Shown here: piece by piece, positions 30,801-38,229 of the stretch
Position numbering within the stretch: the stretch's first letter is position 1
Layout: each line of letters begins with the position of its first letter
Assembly: GCA_934373295.1 (NCBI GenBank)
Contig: CAKROK010000014.1
Span: 1-38,229 of the forward strand
Direction of reading: 5' to 3'
DNA: 38,229 bases
Origin: an uncultured Christensenellaceae bacterium
Lineage (GTDB): Bacteria; Bacillota; Clostridia; Christensenellales; Christensenellaceae
Notes under the pieces: generated by a model
The model's input: the letters and a program-made list of their open reading frames with translations, nothing else
The model's database searches: none
Told to the model about the DNA's origin: nothing
Made by a program: the position numbers and the translations under genes

Positions 30801-32792
30801 TCAAATCATGCACGCAGCTTTTTGCGCTTGTTCAATTGCACTTAAAAGATTTCCAACCTTTAAAGAATCTCCTATATTGACTACCGGAATGTTATGTTCT
30901 TGCAGTTTTTTATAGAGATTATCTTCCGAAATATAGCCTATTGCCATTACTATTGTGTCAGCACTGATTGCTTTCTCGCCCTCCTGTGTTTTTAAGATTG
31001 CAACATCGCCCTCCAGCCTTTCAACACTCGCTTCAGTCAATACATCGACACTATATTTATCAAGCAAATCTCTCAGCATATCAGAGTTAGCGCGGCAAAG
31101 TCCTTTTGTCGATAGGATATTCGGCAACACTTCCACAACTGTCACAGATTTGCCCTTCTTTGCCAAATCATATGCTATCTCACATCCAGTAAGCCCTCCA
31201 CCGACGATCACTACTCTGCTTCCTATTGGTTTACGTTCCAATAAAACATCTATAGCAGTCAACAGATTTTCTTCAGATGCTCCATCGATCTTTGTGCGCC
31301 TTTCTTTAGAGCCGGTCGCAGTCACAACCATGTCAAAGGCACGCAGCATTTCCAAATTTGCCGCCATGTTCAATTTAACATTTATATTTAAGTCAATCAT
31401 TTGCTTTCGATACCACGAAAGCAATTTTTTATCGGCTTCCTTAAACTCTGGAGCTGCCGCTGCAATAAATACTCCGCCCAATACATTTGCTTTCTCAAAC
31501 AGAGTAACATGATGGCCTCTCTTCGCTAATATTCTCGCCGCTTCCATGCCGCCAATTCCGCCGCCAACTACAGCAACATTGCATTTCTTTTCTGCTATTC
31601 CGTAGTGATCCTCATTTTCTTGTCCTAATTGCGGATTCAAAGCACACGTCATTGATTGCCCTAAAAATGTCCTTAAGCATCCTGCCTGACATGCAATACA
31701 TGGACGAATATCGTCAATTTTGCCATCGCGCACCTTGTTTGGCCATTCCGAATCAGCCAGCAGTGCTCGACCTAAAGCAATTCCATCAACGATGCCGTCA
31801 CGTACAGCATATGCTGCTCGCTTCGGGTCATCCATTCGCCCTGCGCAGTATACCGGAATTCCAACGCTTTGCTTTATAATAGCAGCATCGTCTAAATTGC
31901 ATAACTGCCCCATATACATCGGCGGATGAGCCCAATACCACGAATCATATGAGCCATTATCTGTGTTTAAGGCATCATACCCCATTTGTTCCAGCAATTT
32001 TGCCGCTTTTATAGCTTCATTGCGATCACGTCCAAACTCAGGCCCTGAATCACCCGGCAATCTGCCTTTATTCCAATCCTTCATCTTGCTTTCAACGCTA
32101 AATCTAATAATAACGGGATATTCTTTCCCGCATGCATCTTTTATTGCTGTTAAAATCTCTTTAGCAAATCTAAGCCTGTTTTCCAAAGACCCGCCGTATT
32201 CGTCTTTTCTTTTGTTGATAGATGCAATAGAAAATTGATCCAACAAATAGCCCTCATGCAGCGCATGAACTTCTATTCCGTCGAATCCTGCTTCTTTTGC
32301 CACACATGCCGCTTTTGCGAATCCAGATACCAAACGTTTTATGTGTTCCTTTGTTATTCCCTTATGCTTTATTTGAGGAATAAATACATTCGGCGTGTTG
32401 TCAGAAGGCGCTACCATCTGAATGGCGGGCGCCTCCTTTGCATTGTCTTTTGTTATTTGTAAATTACGACCCACACCAGCGGATAATTGTATGAATACTT
32501 TTCCTCCATAGGAATGAATTTTATCCGTCATCTTTTTAGCCGCAGGAACAAATATGTCTCGATCACTATCGAACAACGTTCCATCCCCGCGTTCCACCAG
32601 TGTGCATCCGGTCACAACAAGGCCAACACCACCGCGTGCCCGTTCTTTTAAAATGTTTGCATTTCTCTCGTTAAACTTTCCGTTCACCACGAACGGCCCT
32701 GGATCCATAGCGCACTGAAGTATTCTATTTTTAACTTCAATTTGGCCTATGTTAATTGGTTCAAATAATGAACTGTAGTCGTTCCTTGTCAT
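30801..32792 (-). CDS. Old-Yellow-Enzyme-type NADH:flavin oxidoreductase (2,4-dienoyl-CoA reductase family)
   Basis: 663 residues. The N-terminal FMN-binding TIM barrel (about 7-345) includes HALHEGYLLDQF and the family sequence RKDEYGGSLENRLRF. The [4Fe-4S] ligands are C365, C368, C372 and C383 (CIACQAGC). An FAD motif follows (VAVVGGGIGGMEAA, 406-419), then an NAD(P)H motif (VVIVGGGLTGCEIA). The three-cofactor plan is that of FadH and the bile-acid enzymes BaiCD/BaiH: electrons pass NADH-FAD-FeS-FMN to reduce an activated C=C bond. The ATG at 32792 has GGAGG 8 bases upstream; the frame extends 23 codons further without one. It follows the permease closely (29 bases), so it likely belongs to the importer operon. 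Confidence 0.9.
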   Translation of the reverse strand: MTRNDYSSLFEPINIGQIEVKNRILQCAMDPGPFVVNGKFNERNANILKERARGGVGLVVTGCTLVERGDGTLFDSDRDIFVPAAKKMTDKIHSYGGKVFIQLSAGVGRNLQITKDNAKEAPAIQMVAPSDNTPNVFIPQIKHKGITKEHIKRLVSGFAKAACVAKEAGFDGIEVHALHEGYLLDQFSIASINKRKDEYGGSLENRLRFAKEILTAIKDACGKEYPVIIRFSVESKMKDWNKGRLPGDSGPEFGRDRNEAIKAAKLLEQMGYDALNTDNGSYDSWYWAHPPMYMGQLCNLDDAAIIKQSVGIPVYCAGRMDDPKRAAYAVRDGIVDGIALGRALLADSEWPNKVRDGKIDDIRPCIACQAGCLRTFLGQSMTCALNPQLGQENEDHYGIAEKKCNVAVVGGGIGGMEAARILAKRGHHVTLFEKANVLGGVFIAAAAPEFKEADKKLLSWYRKQMIDLNINVKLNMAANLEMLRAFDMVVTATGSKERRTKIDGASEENLLTAIDVLLERKPIGSRVVIVGGGLTGCEIAYDLAKKGKSVTVVEVLPNILSTKGLCRANSDMLRDLLDKYSVDVLTEASVERLEGDVAILKTQEGEKAISADTIVMAIGYISEDNLYKKLQEHNIPVVNIGDSLKVGNLLSAIEQAQKAACMI

Positions 32793-32821
32793 CCCGGATG
32801 CCTCCTTCGAAATACTCTTAT

Positions 32822-33997
32822 TTACATTGCAGATTTTTTGTTTGTAGCTACATCCATCCAAACTGCAAGAAGCAAGACCATGCCCTTTACAATATACTGG
32901 AATGTGTTATCAAGGTTCATAAGTGACATTCCATTATCAATAAACGTCATGATTAAAGCGCCGATTAAAGCTCCAAATACACTGCCTTCGCCGCCCATCG
33001 TACTCGTTCCACCTATAATAGCAGCCGATATTGCGTCAAGTTCCATGCCATCTCCGGCAGCTGCCGTTCCAGCATTCTGCCTTGCTGTAAAAATTATACC
33101 ACTTACAGCAGTCATAGCACCCATAAGAACAAATAATGCAAATACTTTTTTCTTAATATTAATACCGGAAAGTCTTGCAGCCTCAATATTTCCGCCTATA
33201 GCATAAATGTGTCGTCCAAATGCAGTATTAGAAGATACAAAGCTGAATAGAATAGCCAGCACCATCACTATAATCAGCGCATACGAGATTCCCTTATTGA
33301 GAGCGAGGATCAACATAATACCAAGTATCGCTACGCATACTACAATCATTTTCGTTGTTGCAAACCAAGCAGGCGTTATATCTAAACCAGATCTCTTTCT
33401 GGATTTACGCTTACTTGTCTCGTTAAGAATAAATGCAACACACATTATAACTGCCAATACCATCGTTAACGCATTGAATCCTTCATTTCCCGAAAGAGAC
33501 GGCAAATATCCCTGTCCAATCGCTTTAAATCCATCGGCAAGAGGCGCTATTGTCTTTCCCTGTGTAATTCCCAATACTATTCCACGGAAAATCATGCTTC
33601 CTGCCAGAGTAACTATAAATGACGGTACACCACGATATGCTACCCAGAAGCCCTGCCAACAACCGATTGCAACACCTGTTAACAGTGTTACCAATATTGT
33701 CGGCACTGCTCCCCAACCAGCATTAACCATTAACGTTGCTGCAACTGCCCCCGTTAATCCAATACCTGAGCCTATTGATAGGTCCATATGCCCGGCTACT
33801 AATACCAGCGAAACGCCAATTGCCGCAACAGCTACAGCTGAAGCCTGCAAAAAGAGGTTAGATATGTTCTTTGACGAAACAAATGTTCCTCCAGTCAGTA
33901 TAGAAAAAATAATTGCCAAAACGATCAATACACCAATCATGGTATACTGACGCATATTCTTTTTTAGTTCATTTTTTATAAGAAGATTCTTATTCAT
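32822..33997 (-). CDS. sugar ABC transporter permease (XylH/RbsC family)
   Basis: 391 residues with about ten membrane helices. The family-specific stretch is GVSLVLVAGHMDLSIGSG near the third helix, followed by GVPSFIVTLAGSMIFRG. The coupling segment is AIGGNIEAARLSGINIKK, and AAIIGGTSTMGGEGSVFGALIGAL comes near the end. The length of about 390 and the long polar loop (ETSKRKSRKRSGLD, about 193-206) are as in XylH/MmsB rather than the shorter RbsC. It begins three bases after the ATPase gene and forms a homodimeric channel with it. The substrate is a sugar or cyclitol. Confidence 0.93.
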   Translation of the reverse strand: MNKNLLIKNELKKNMRQYTMIGVLIVLAIIFSILTGGTFVSSKNISNLFLQASAVAVAAIGVSLVLVAGHMDLSIGSGIGLTGAVAATLMVNAGWGAVPTILVTLLTGVAIGCWQGFWVAYRGVPSFIVTLAGSMIFRGIVLGITQGKTIAPLADGFKAIGQGYLPSLSGNEGFNALTMVLAVIMCVAFILNETSKRKSRKRSGLDITPAWFATTKMIVVCVAILGIMLILALNKGISYALIIVMVLAILFSFVSSNTAFGRHIYAIGGNIEAARLSGINIKKKVFALFVLMGAMTAVSGIIFTARQNAGTAAAGDGMELDAISAAIIGGTSTMGGEGSVFGALIGALIMTFIDNGMSLMNLDNTFQYIVKGMVLLLAVWMDVATNKKSAM

Positions 33998-34000
33998 TGT

Positions 34001-35518
34001 TTATTCACCCCCGGTCGCAAAGTACATAACTGTTTCTTGAGTCAGATCTGTGTTATCCAGTTCCGCCGCAATTTTTCCTTCATGCATGATTATAACTCTG
34101 TCGCTCATTCCTAAAACCTCAGGAAGCTCTGATGATATCATAATTACGCATACGCCGCTACTTACAAGACGGTTCATTATTTTGTATATTTCATATTTTG
34201 CACCTACGTCTATTCCTCGAGTAGGTTCATCTAATATCAGAACACGCGGTTCCGTCAACAGCCATTTTCCTAAAACAACCTTTTGCTGATTACCTCCAGA
34301 CAAGTTTACAACAAGCTGTTCATTGGACGGTGTTTTAACTTTCATGTCTTCCACCATTCTGTCTACAGCCTTAATTTTCTGAACATTGTTAATGACACCG
34401 CATTTGGTTATTTTATCAAGACTAGCTATTGTCATATTGTCAAGAATATCCATCCTCAAGTTCAAACCATAGCGTTTTCTATCCTCTGACACGTATGCAA
34501 TGCCGTGTTTAATTGCAGCTCGCGGTTCATTTATATGAACCGGTTTACCGTCAATGCAAATTTCTCCTTTGGTATATCCTTTATAACAACCGAAAAGCGA
34601 TAATGCAAGTTCTGTTCTTCCTGCACCCATCAGACCCGCTATGCCCAGCACCTCGCCTTTTCGTATTTCAAAGTTTACATCATCTACAAGTTTGCGCGTC
34701 GGAAGCTCCGGATCTGTGACTGTCCAGTTGCTTACTTTAACAATAACGTCTCCCGGAACATGGCTTTCTTTGGGGAAGCGATCTGTAAGCTCGCGTCCGA
34801 CCATGTGCGCAATTATTTCGTCCTCTGTAAACTCTTCCTTTTTCTTTGTTATTACTACAGAGCCGTCACGTATTATCGTAATGCGATCTGCCAACGCAAA
34901 AACTTCGTTTAGTTTATGCGTAATAAAGATACAGGTAACACCGCTTTCACGCAGCCTCCGTATTATTCCAAATAGATTTTCCGACTCTGCCTCTGTAAGC
35001 GGCGCTGTCGGTTCGTCCAGGATCAATACTTTTGTATTTTTAGAAATGGCTTTTGCAATCTCTACCAATTGCTGTTGACCAATTCCCAGTTGAATTACCG
35101 GTGTGAGAGGATCTATATCCATTCCCACCATCTCTAAATATTTTTTTGCTTGTTTAATTTGCTCTTCTTTATTAATAAAGCCCGCTTTATTTTTCTGCTC
35201 GTTACCGAGAAAAATATTATCTGCAATGTCTAAAAGTTTGCACAGCGCTAATTCCTGATAAATGATTTGTATTCCTGCATCTTCACTTTCTCTGATGCCG
35301 GCAAAACGCATTTCCTCTCCGTTCATCCGGAAAGTGCCTCCGTACGTCCCGTATGGATAAACACCGCTTAAAATCTTCATCATTGTTGATTTTCCTGCGC
35401 CGTTTTCTCCGACTATTGCTAATATTTCACCACGCTCTACGTTGAGGGTAATATCGCTCAGGGCTTTTACACCTGGAAATTCTTTTGAAATACTATCCAG
35501 TTCAAGTATGTTGTCCAT
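34001..35518 (-). CDS. sugar ABC transporter ATP-binding protein (XylG/MglA/RbsA family)
   Basis: 505 residues with two fused ATPase domains. The first has Walker A GENGAGKST (37-45), a signature-like LGIGQQQLVEIAKA and Walker B VLILDEPT. The second has a degenerate Walker A GLMGAGRTEL, the signature LSGGNQQKVVLGKWL and Walker B VLILDEPTRGID. One intact and one degenerate site is normal for this carbohydrate-uptake-2 family. It lies between the binding-protein and permease genes in the standard order, with a hairpin upstream at 35541-35564. Confidence 0.95.
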   Translation of the reverse strand: MDNILELDSISKEFPGVKALSDITLNVERGEILAIVGENGAGKSTMMKILSGVYPYGTYGGTFRMNGEEMRFAGIRESEDAGIQIIYQELALCKLLDIADNIFLGNEQKNKAGFINKEEQIKQAKKYLEMVGMDIDPLTPVIQLGIGQQQLVEIAKAISKNTKVLILDEPTAPLTEAESENLFGIIRRLRESGVTCIFITHKLNEVFALADRITIIRDGSVVITKKKEEFTEDEIIAHMVGRELTDRFPKESHVPGDVIVKVSNWTVTDPELPTRKLVDDVNFEIRKGEVLGIAGLMGAGRTELALSLFGCYKGYTKGEICIDGKPVHINEPRAAIKHGIAYVSEDRKRYGLNLRMDILDNMTIASLDKITKCGVINNVQKIKAVDRMVEDMKVKTPSNEQLVVNLSGGNQQKVVLGKWLLTEPRVLILDEPTRGIDVGAKYEIYKIMNRLVSSGVCVIMISSELPEVLGMSDRVIIMHEGKIAAELDNTDLTQETVMYFATGGE

Positions 35519-35540
35519 ATCACTGCCCCCTTATCTATTA

Positions 35541-35564
35541 TGCGCCATGTTTTATCATGGCGCA
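35541..35564 (-). promoter_or_regulatory. intercistronic hairpin between binding-protein and ATPase genes
   Basis: TGCGCCATG pairs perfectly with CATGGCGCA around a 6-base loop. No T run follows on the minus strand, so it is more likely an mRNA-stabilising or processing stem that keeps binding-protein levels above those of the membrane components. Confidence 0.6.
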
Positions 35565-35626
35565 CATACTATCTTTAATTTTCATTGCCTCATTATACAC
35601 TTGCAATGATTATTACACTACATTAG

Positions 35627-36694
35627 TTACTTTATTCCAAGTTCTTCTTTGCTGAAATATTCTGTATCAATCAGGATTTCCTGAATGTTGTCTTTGGTTA
35701 CTACAGTATTAGGAATCAGGAATGCAGGAACGTCCTTTGTTCCATTATTAAGTATTTCAGGCGTCTCAGGCTTTTCGCCCTTCAGCAGTGCATCACCAAC
35801 CTCAACCGCTTTTGCAGCAATTTGGAATTTATTCTTGAGGAGCGTCATAGTCTGGGTTCCTTCTAAAATTCTCTTAGCAGCAGCCAACTCGCAGTCTCCA
35901 CCGGTAACAACAACTTTGCCATCCAGACCCTGTGCAGCAAGCGCTTCTATTGCACCGCCTGCTGTTCCGTCATTTGTACATACAACTGCTGCGATATTAT
36001 TGTTATTCTGAGTAAGTGCATTTTCTGTATGCTTTACAGCTTCTGTAGGATCCCAACCTTTGCAGAACTGATCGCTGACAATCTTATAGCTTCCATCATC
36101 AATTTTACTCTGCATTGCTGCCATAGCTGTGTCGCGATACAGCTGTGCATTTGTATCAAGGGAATCTCCCGTCAAAACAATTATATTACCAGAATCAACA
36201 TTTTCCATAACAAACTCACCAATCTGAGTTCCGCAGCTATTGTTATCGTCGGAGACTAAATAGTCTAAATCGCCGCCCATTACTCTTACGTATGATATTA
36301 CCGGAACACCTTCAGCATGCGCTTCTTCAACTATCTGGGCAGAAGATGTTGCATCAACCGGACATACTACCAGCAAATCAGCACCGTTTGCAAGCATATT
36401 CTGGCACTGCTCCAGCTGCTTGTTCGCATCATCATTAGCTACGAGATTACCTACTACTTCATATCCTAGCTCTTTAAATCCCTTTTCCATTAACTCAGCT
36501 TCTTCGGGAAATCTGTTTACCGTACTTGTCGGTATTGAAATACCCACCTTTTTTCCGCCACCGGAATTTGCGGTAGACTGTGTTGCGCCTGGATCAGTTG
36601 AGTTATTAACTCCTGCGTCACCACATGCCACAACGGCAAATGCCGCCATCATCAGCACTAATACCAACGCTATTCCTTTTACTATTTTACTCAT
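35627..36694 (-). CDS. sugar-binding lipoprotein of an ABC importer (XylF/ChvE-like)
   Basis: 355 residues. The lipoprotein signal has lipobox VVA-C24, followed by a Ser/Thr/Gly-rich linker. A periplasmic-binding-protein-I fold begins at about 48 (KKVGISIPTSTVNRFPEEAELM) and contains NMLANGADLLVVCPVDATS, VPVISYVRVMGGDLDYLVSDDN and VVVTGGDCELAAAKRI. The DLDYLVSDDN segment and the TGGDCE aspartate are positions that contact sugars in XylF and ChvE. AGGAGG lies 7 bases before the ATG. It heads the importer operon, and the 361-base space upstream should contain its control region. The ligand could be xylose, another aldose or an inositol. Confidence 0.92.
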   Translation of the reverse strand: MSKIVKGIALVLVLMMAAFAVVACGDAGVNNSTDPGATQSTANSGGGKKVGISIPTSTVNRFPEEAELMEKGFKELGYEVVGNLVANDDANKQLEQCQNMLANGADLLVVCPVDATSSAQIVEEAHAEGVPVISYVRVMGGDLDYLVSDDNNSCGTQIGEFVMENVDSGNIIVLTGDSLDTNAQLYRDTAMAAMQSKIDDGSYKIVSDQFCKGWDPTEAVKHTENALTQNNNNIAAVVCTNDGTAGGAIEALAAQGLDGKVVVTGGDCELAAAKRILEGTQTMTLLKNKFQIAAKAVEVGDALLKGEKPETPEILNNGTKDVPAFLIPNTVVTKDNIQEILIDTEYFSKEELGIK

Positions 36695-37055
36695 TTTTTC
36701 CTCCTAATTCTAATTATTGTATTTCCTTGTTTAAATAAGTCTTATTAAATCGTATTAGTATGTTATTTTCCTTCTTTTTTCTTATTAATTTTTTTTATTT
36801 AAAATTATTCCACCCCACGCCTCTTAATCAGGTATAATCCATGCATCTCTTTATTTCCAGTTATAAAATACTGAGACTATATCTATATCAGATTTGGCGT
36901 ATTCAAATGATGTTGTATATTTGTGGTAGTCCATAGCGATCGCCTTCCACATAATGATTTTTTTCTCATTTTCTCTGTAAAGCGTATCGCTATGGACTTT
37001 TTAGACATTCACTTTAATTTTAGAAAGCCTAAAATTTATAATAAGGTGAAAAAAA
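36695..37055 (-). other. intergenic leader upstream of the importer
   Basis: 361 A/T-rich bases without a gene, between the zinc dehydrogenase stop and the binding-protein start. It holds a long inverted repeat (36928-36998) and a small stem AATTTTAG/CTAAAATT (37016-37036). No convincing sigma-A promoter pair was found, and no strong terminator for the dehydrogenase. It may be a control region or an mRNA leader. Confidence 0.45.
36928..36998. repeat. 13-bp perfect inverted repeat with 45-base loop
   Basis: AGTCCATAGCGAT at 36928-36940 and ATCGCTATGGACT at 36986-36998 pair perfectly. A T run follows on the plus strand only. In the loop a TGTAAAGCG overlaps a weak cre-like pattern. It may be a paired operator site, an RNA stem, or a mobile-element trace. 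Confidence 0.55.
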
Positions 37056-38072
37056 TTAGAAAGTCATAACAACCTTTACTGCATTGTTCTTGGGATCCCT
37101 CGCAAACGGGAATGCCTTTTCGATTTCATCGAATTTAAACGTATGCGTAACGATAGGCGTAAAATCAATCTTTGCCTGATCAATAAAGCGTATGCATCTG
37201 TCCCAAACATTAGGTGAACCATTGCTGCCGATCGCTCTTATACCACGCTTCTGGAATACACCAAGTGAAACAGAAACTTCTTCAAAGCTTATACCGATAA
37301 AGCATACACGACCGCCGTTCTTAACTGCATCAAAGGTCTGTGCCTGAACTGCCGGACGACCAGAACACTCCACTACTAAATCAGCACCATATCCATTAGA
37401 TAACTTCTTAATCTCTTCGATGACATTCTGCGTTGTGGGATCAAGAGTTACATCAGCACCCATTTTCTTGCAGATTTCTCTTTTAAATTCAACAGGCTCT
37501 ACAACTATCGTAAAAGCGCCCATTGCATGGCTAACTGCAGCTGCACATGCTCCGATGGAACCGCCGCCGTAAATCACGCAAATATCAGAGGGATCCACAC
37601 CGCCTGCCTCACGGAAGCCTTTGTATGCAATACTAAATGTCTCAACCATCGCACCGGTTATATTGTCCATAGTATCCGGGATTTTATGCAGCCAACCAGC
37701 ATCCGCCTTTACGTATTCCGCATCAGCGCCATCCTGCGTAAAGCCAAAGTGATTAGCATCCGGACAAAAACCTGCGATTTCCTGACATACAGGGCAGGTT
37801 CCACAACCAATGTTGCACTCACCTACAACTCTATCTCCAATCTTTAAAGACTTGACATTTTCGCCCAGTTCAACTACTTCTGCACAAAATTCGTGTCCAG
37901 GTATTATGGGGAAATGTAAAGGTAGAATATACTTTCCCGCCATTAAATCGTAGTCAGAGTGGCAAATGCCGCTGGCAAGTGTCTTCATCAGTACCTCGTT
38001 AGGTCCGATTTTAGGAACATCAACTTCCAACAAACCATGTTTATTAGGTTCTGTAATAACAAATGCTTTCAT
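37056..38072 (-). CDS. zinc-dependent alcohol/polyol dehydrogenase (MDR family)
   Basis: 338 residues of a medium-chain NAD(P)-dependent dehydrogenase. The catalytic zinc ligands are C37 (SGICHSDY) and H60-E61 (PGHE). The structural zinc loop has C90, C93, C96 and C103 (GCGTCPVC...GFC), with one residue fewer than usual before the last cysteine. The nucleotide motif is VIYGGGSIGACAAAV, followed by an acidic VEP that suggests NAD preference. It resembles threonine/sorbitol-type dehydrogenases, so a sugar alcohol, cyclitol or related substrate of the neighbouring importer is likely. AGGAGG is 6 bases before the ATG. It ends 361 bases before the importer operon. Confidence 0.9.
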   Translation of the reverse strand: MKAFVITEPNKHGLLEVDVPKIGPNEVLMKTLASGICHSDYDLMAGKYILPLHFPIIPGHEFCAEVVELGENVKSLKIGDRVVGECNIGCGTCPVCQEIAGFCPDANHFGFTQDGADAEYVKADAGWLHKIPDTMDNITGAMVETFSIAYKGFREAGGVDPSDICVIYGGGSIGACAAAVSHAMGAFTIVVEPVEFKREICKKMGADVTLDPTTQNVIEEIKKLSNGYGADLVVECSGRPAVQAQTFDAVKNGGRVCFIGISFEEVSVSLGVFQKRGIRAIGSNGSPNVWDRCIRFIDQAKIDFTPIVTHTFKFDEIEKAFPFARDPKNNAVKVVMTF

Positions 38073-38133
38073 ACTATTCCTCCTAATTTGTAATTATATA
38101 TGCCGGCCCCCATATGGCGGTCGTTCGTCCACC

Positions 38134-38229
38134 TTAATACTTCCAGCAAGCCACAGGCTCTGCGCAGGGGAACTTCGTGATGACACGGCAGCCATCCTTA
38201 GTTACAACGAGCTGTTCCTCGAGTCTTGC
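38134..38229 (-). CDS. C-terminal end of an M24 (Xaa-Pro peptidase/creatinase-like) protein (partial)
   Basis: The last 31 codons of a minus-strand gene that enters from the right edge: ARLEEQLVVTKDGCRVI followed by TKFP and a short tail ending in TAA (38134-38136). The R-[LI]-E-[ED]-x-[LV]-V-V-T-x-D-G-x-x-[VL]-[LI]-T arrangement is the usual end of M24 metallopeptidases, where the Glu near the start is a metal ligand. It lies about 60 bases upstream of the zinc dehydrogenase, so it may be the first visible gene of that operon. Too short for more. Confidence 0.6.
   Translation of the reverse strand, partial: ARLEEQLVVTKDGCRVITKFPCAEPVACWKY

Overview
The window looks like chromosome of an anaerobic, endospore-forming Bacillota, most likely a gut-type member of class Clostridia. 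The reasons are a complete spoIIA operon (spoIIAA, spoIIAB, sigF), pyruvate formate-lyase with its activase, 2[4Fe-4S] ferredoxin-like proteins, strong AGGAGG-type ribosome binding sites and lipoproteins with Gram-positive signals. The genus cannot be named from the sequence.

Layout. 1-1.3 kb: the 5' end of an unknown minus-strand gene, an unassigned spacer, and a fragment of an ISLre2/UPF0236-type transposase with its own hairpins. 1.3-4.6 kb: an iron-type alcohol dehydrogenase, a Crp/Fnr regulator, and divergent from it a 4Fe-4S protein plus a cupin. 4.6-10.4 kb: a membrane-anchored acyltransferase-like protein, an SDR reductase, a GC-rich multi-hairpin intergenic element, ftsH, and a trigger-factor-like lipoprotein. 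10.4-14.8 kb: a type IIA topoisomerase pair on the minus strand. 15-18 kb: a small membrane protein, then spoIIAA-spoIIAB-sigF followed by a TepA/ClpP-like gene. 18.1-20.5 kb: a class A penicillin-binding protein. 20.5-25 kb: an HD hydrolase and pyridoxal kinase pair flanked by copies of an interspersed palindromic repeat, then a secreted beta-helix protein. 24.9-30 kb: a ferredoxin, a trmN6-like/rsmI methyltransferase pair, and pflB-pflA behind a consensus sigma-A promoter.

30-38.2 kb is a different kind of DNA: visibly richer in A/T at third codon positions and all on the minus strand. It reads, in transcription order, as the end of an M24 peptidase-like gene, a zinc alcohol dehydrogenase, a sugar-type ABC importer (binding lipoprotein, double ATPase, permease), an Old-Yellow-Enzyme/FAD oxidoreductase and a decayed iolE (inosose dehydratase) pseudogene. 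It is probably an acquired carbohydrate or cyclitol catabolic cluster now losing function.

The observations most worth a second look are: the 135-nt three-hairpin element before ftsH and a second repeat family, with one short module at both repeat loci; the membrane acyltransferase-like protein that has lost its catalytic His and appears to be made from a leaderless message; the Crp/Fnr - Fe-S - cupin trio around a perfect 14-bp palindrome; tepA joined to the sigF operon; and the multi-lesion iolE pseudogene. No CRISPR array, tRNA, rRNA or intact mobile element was seen.
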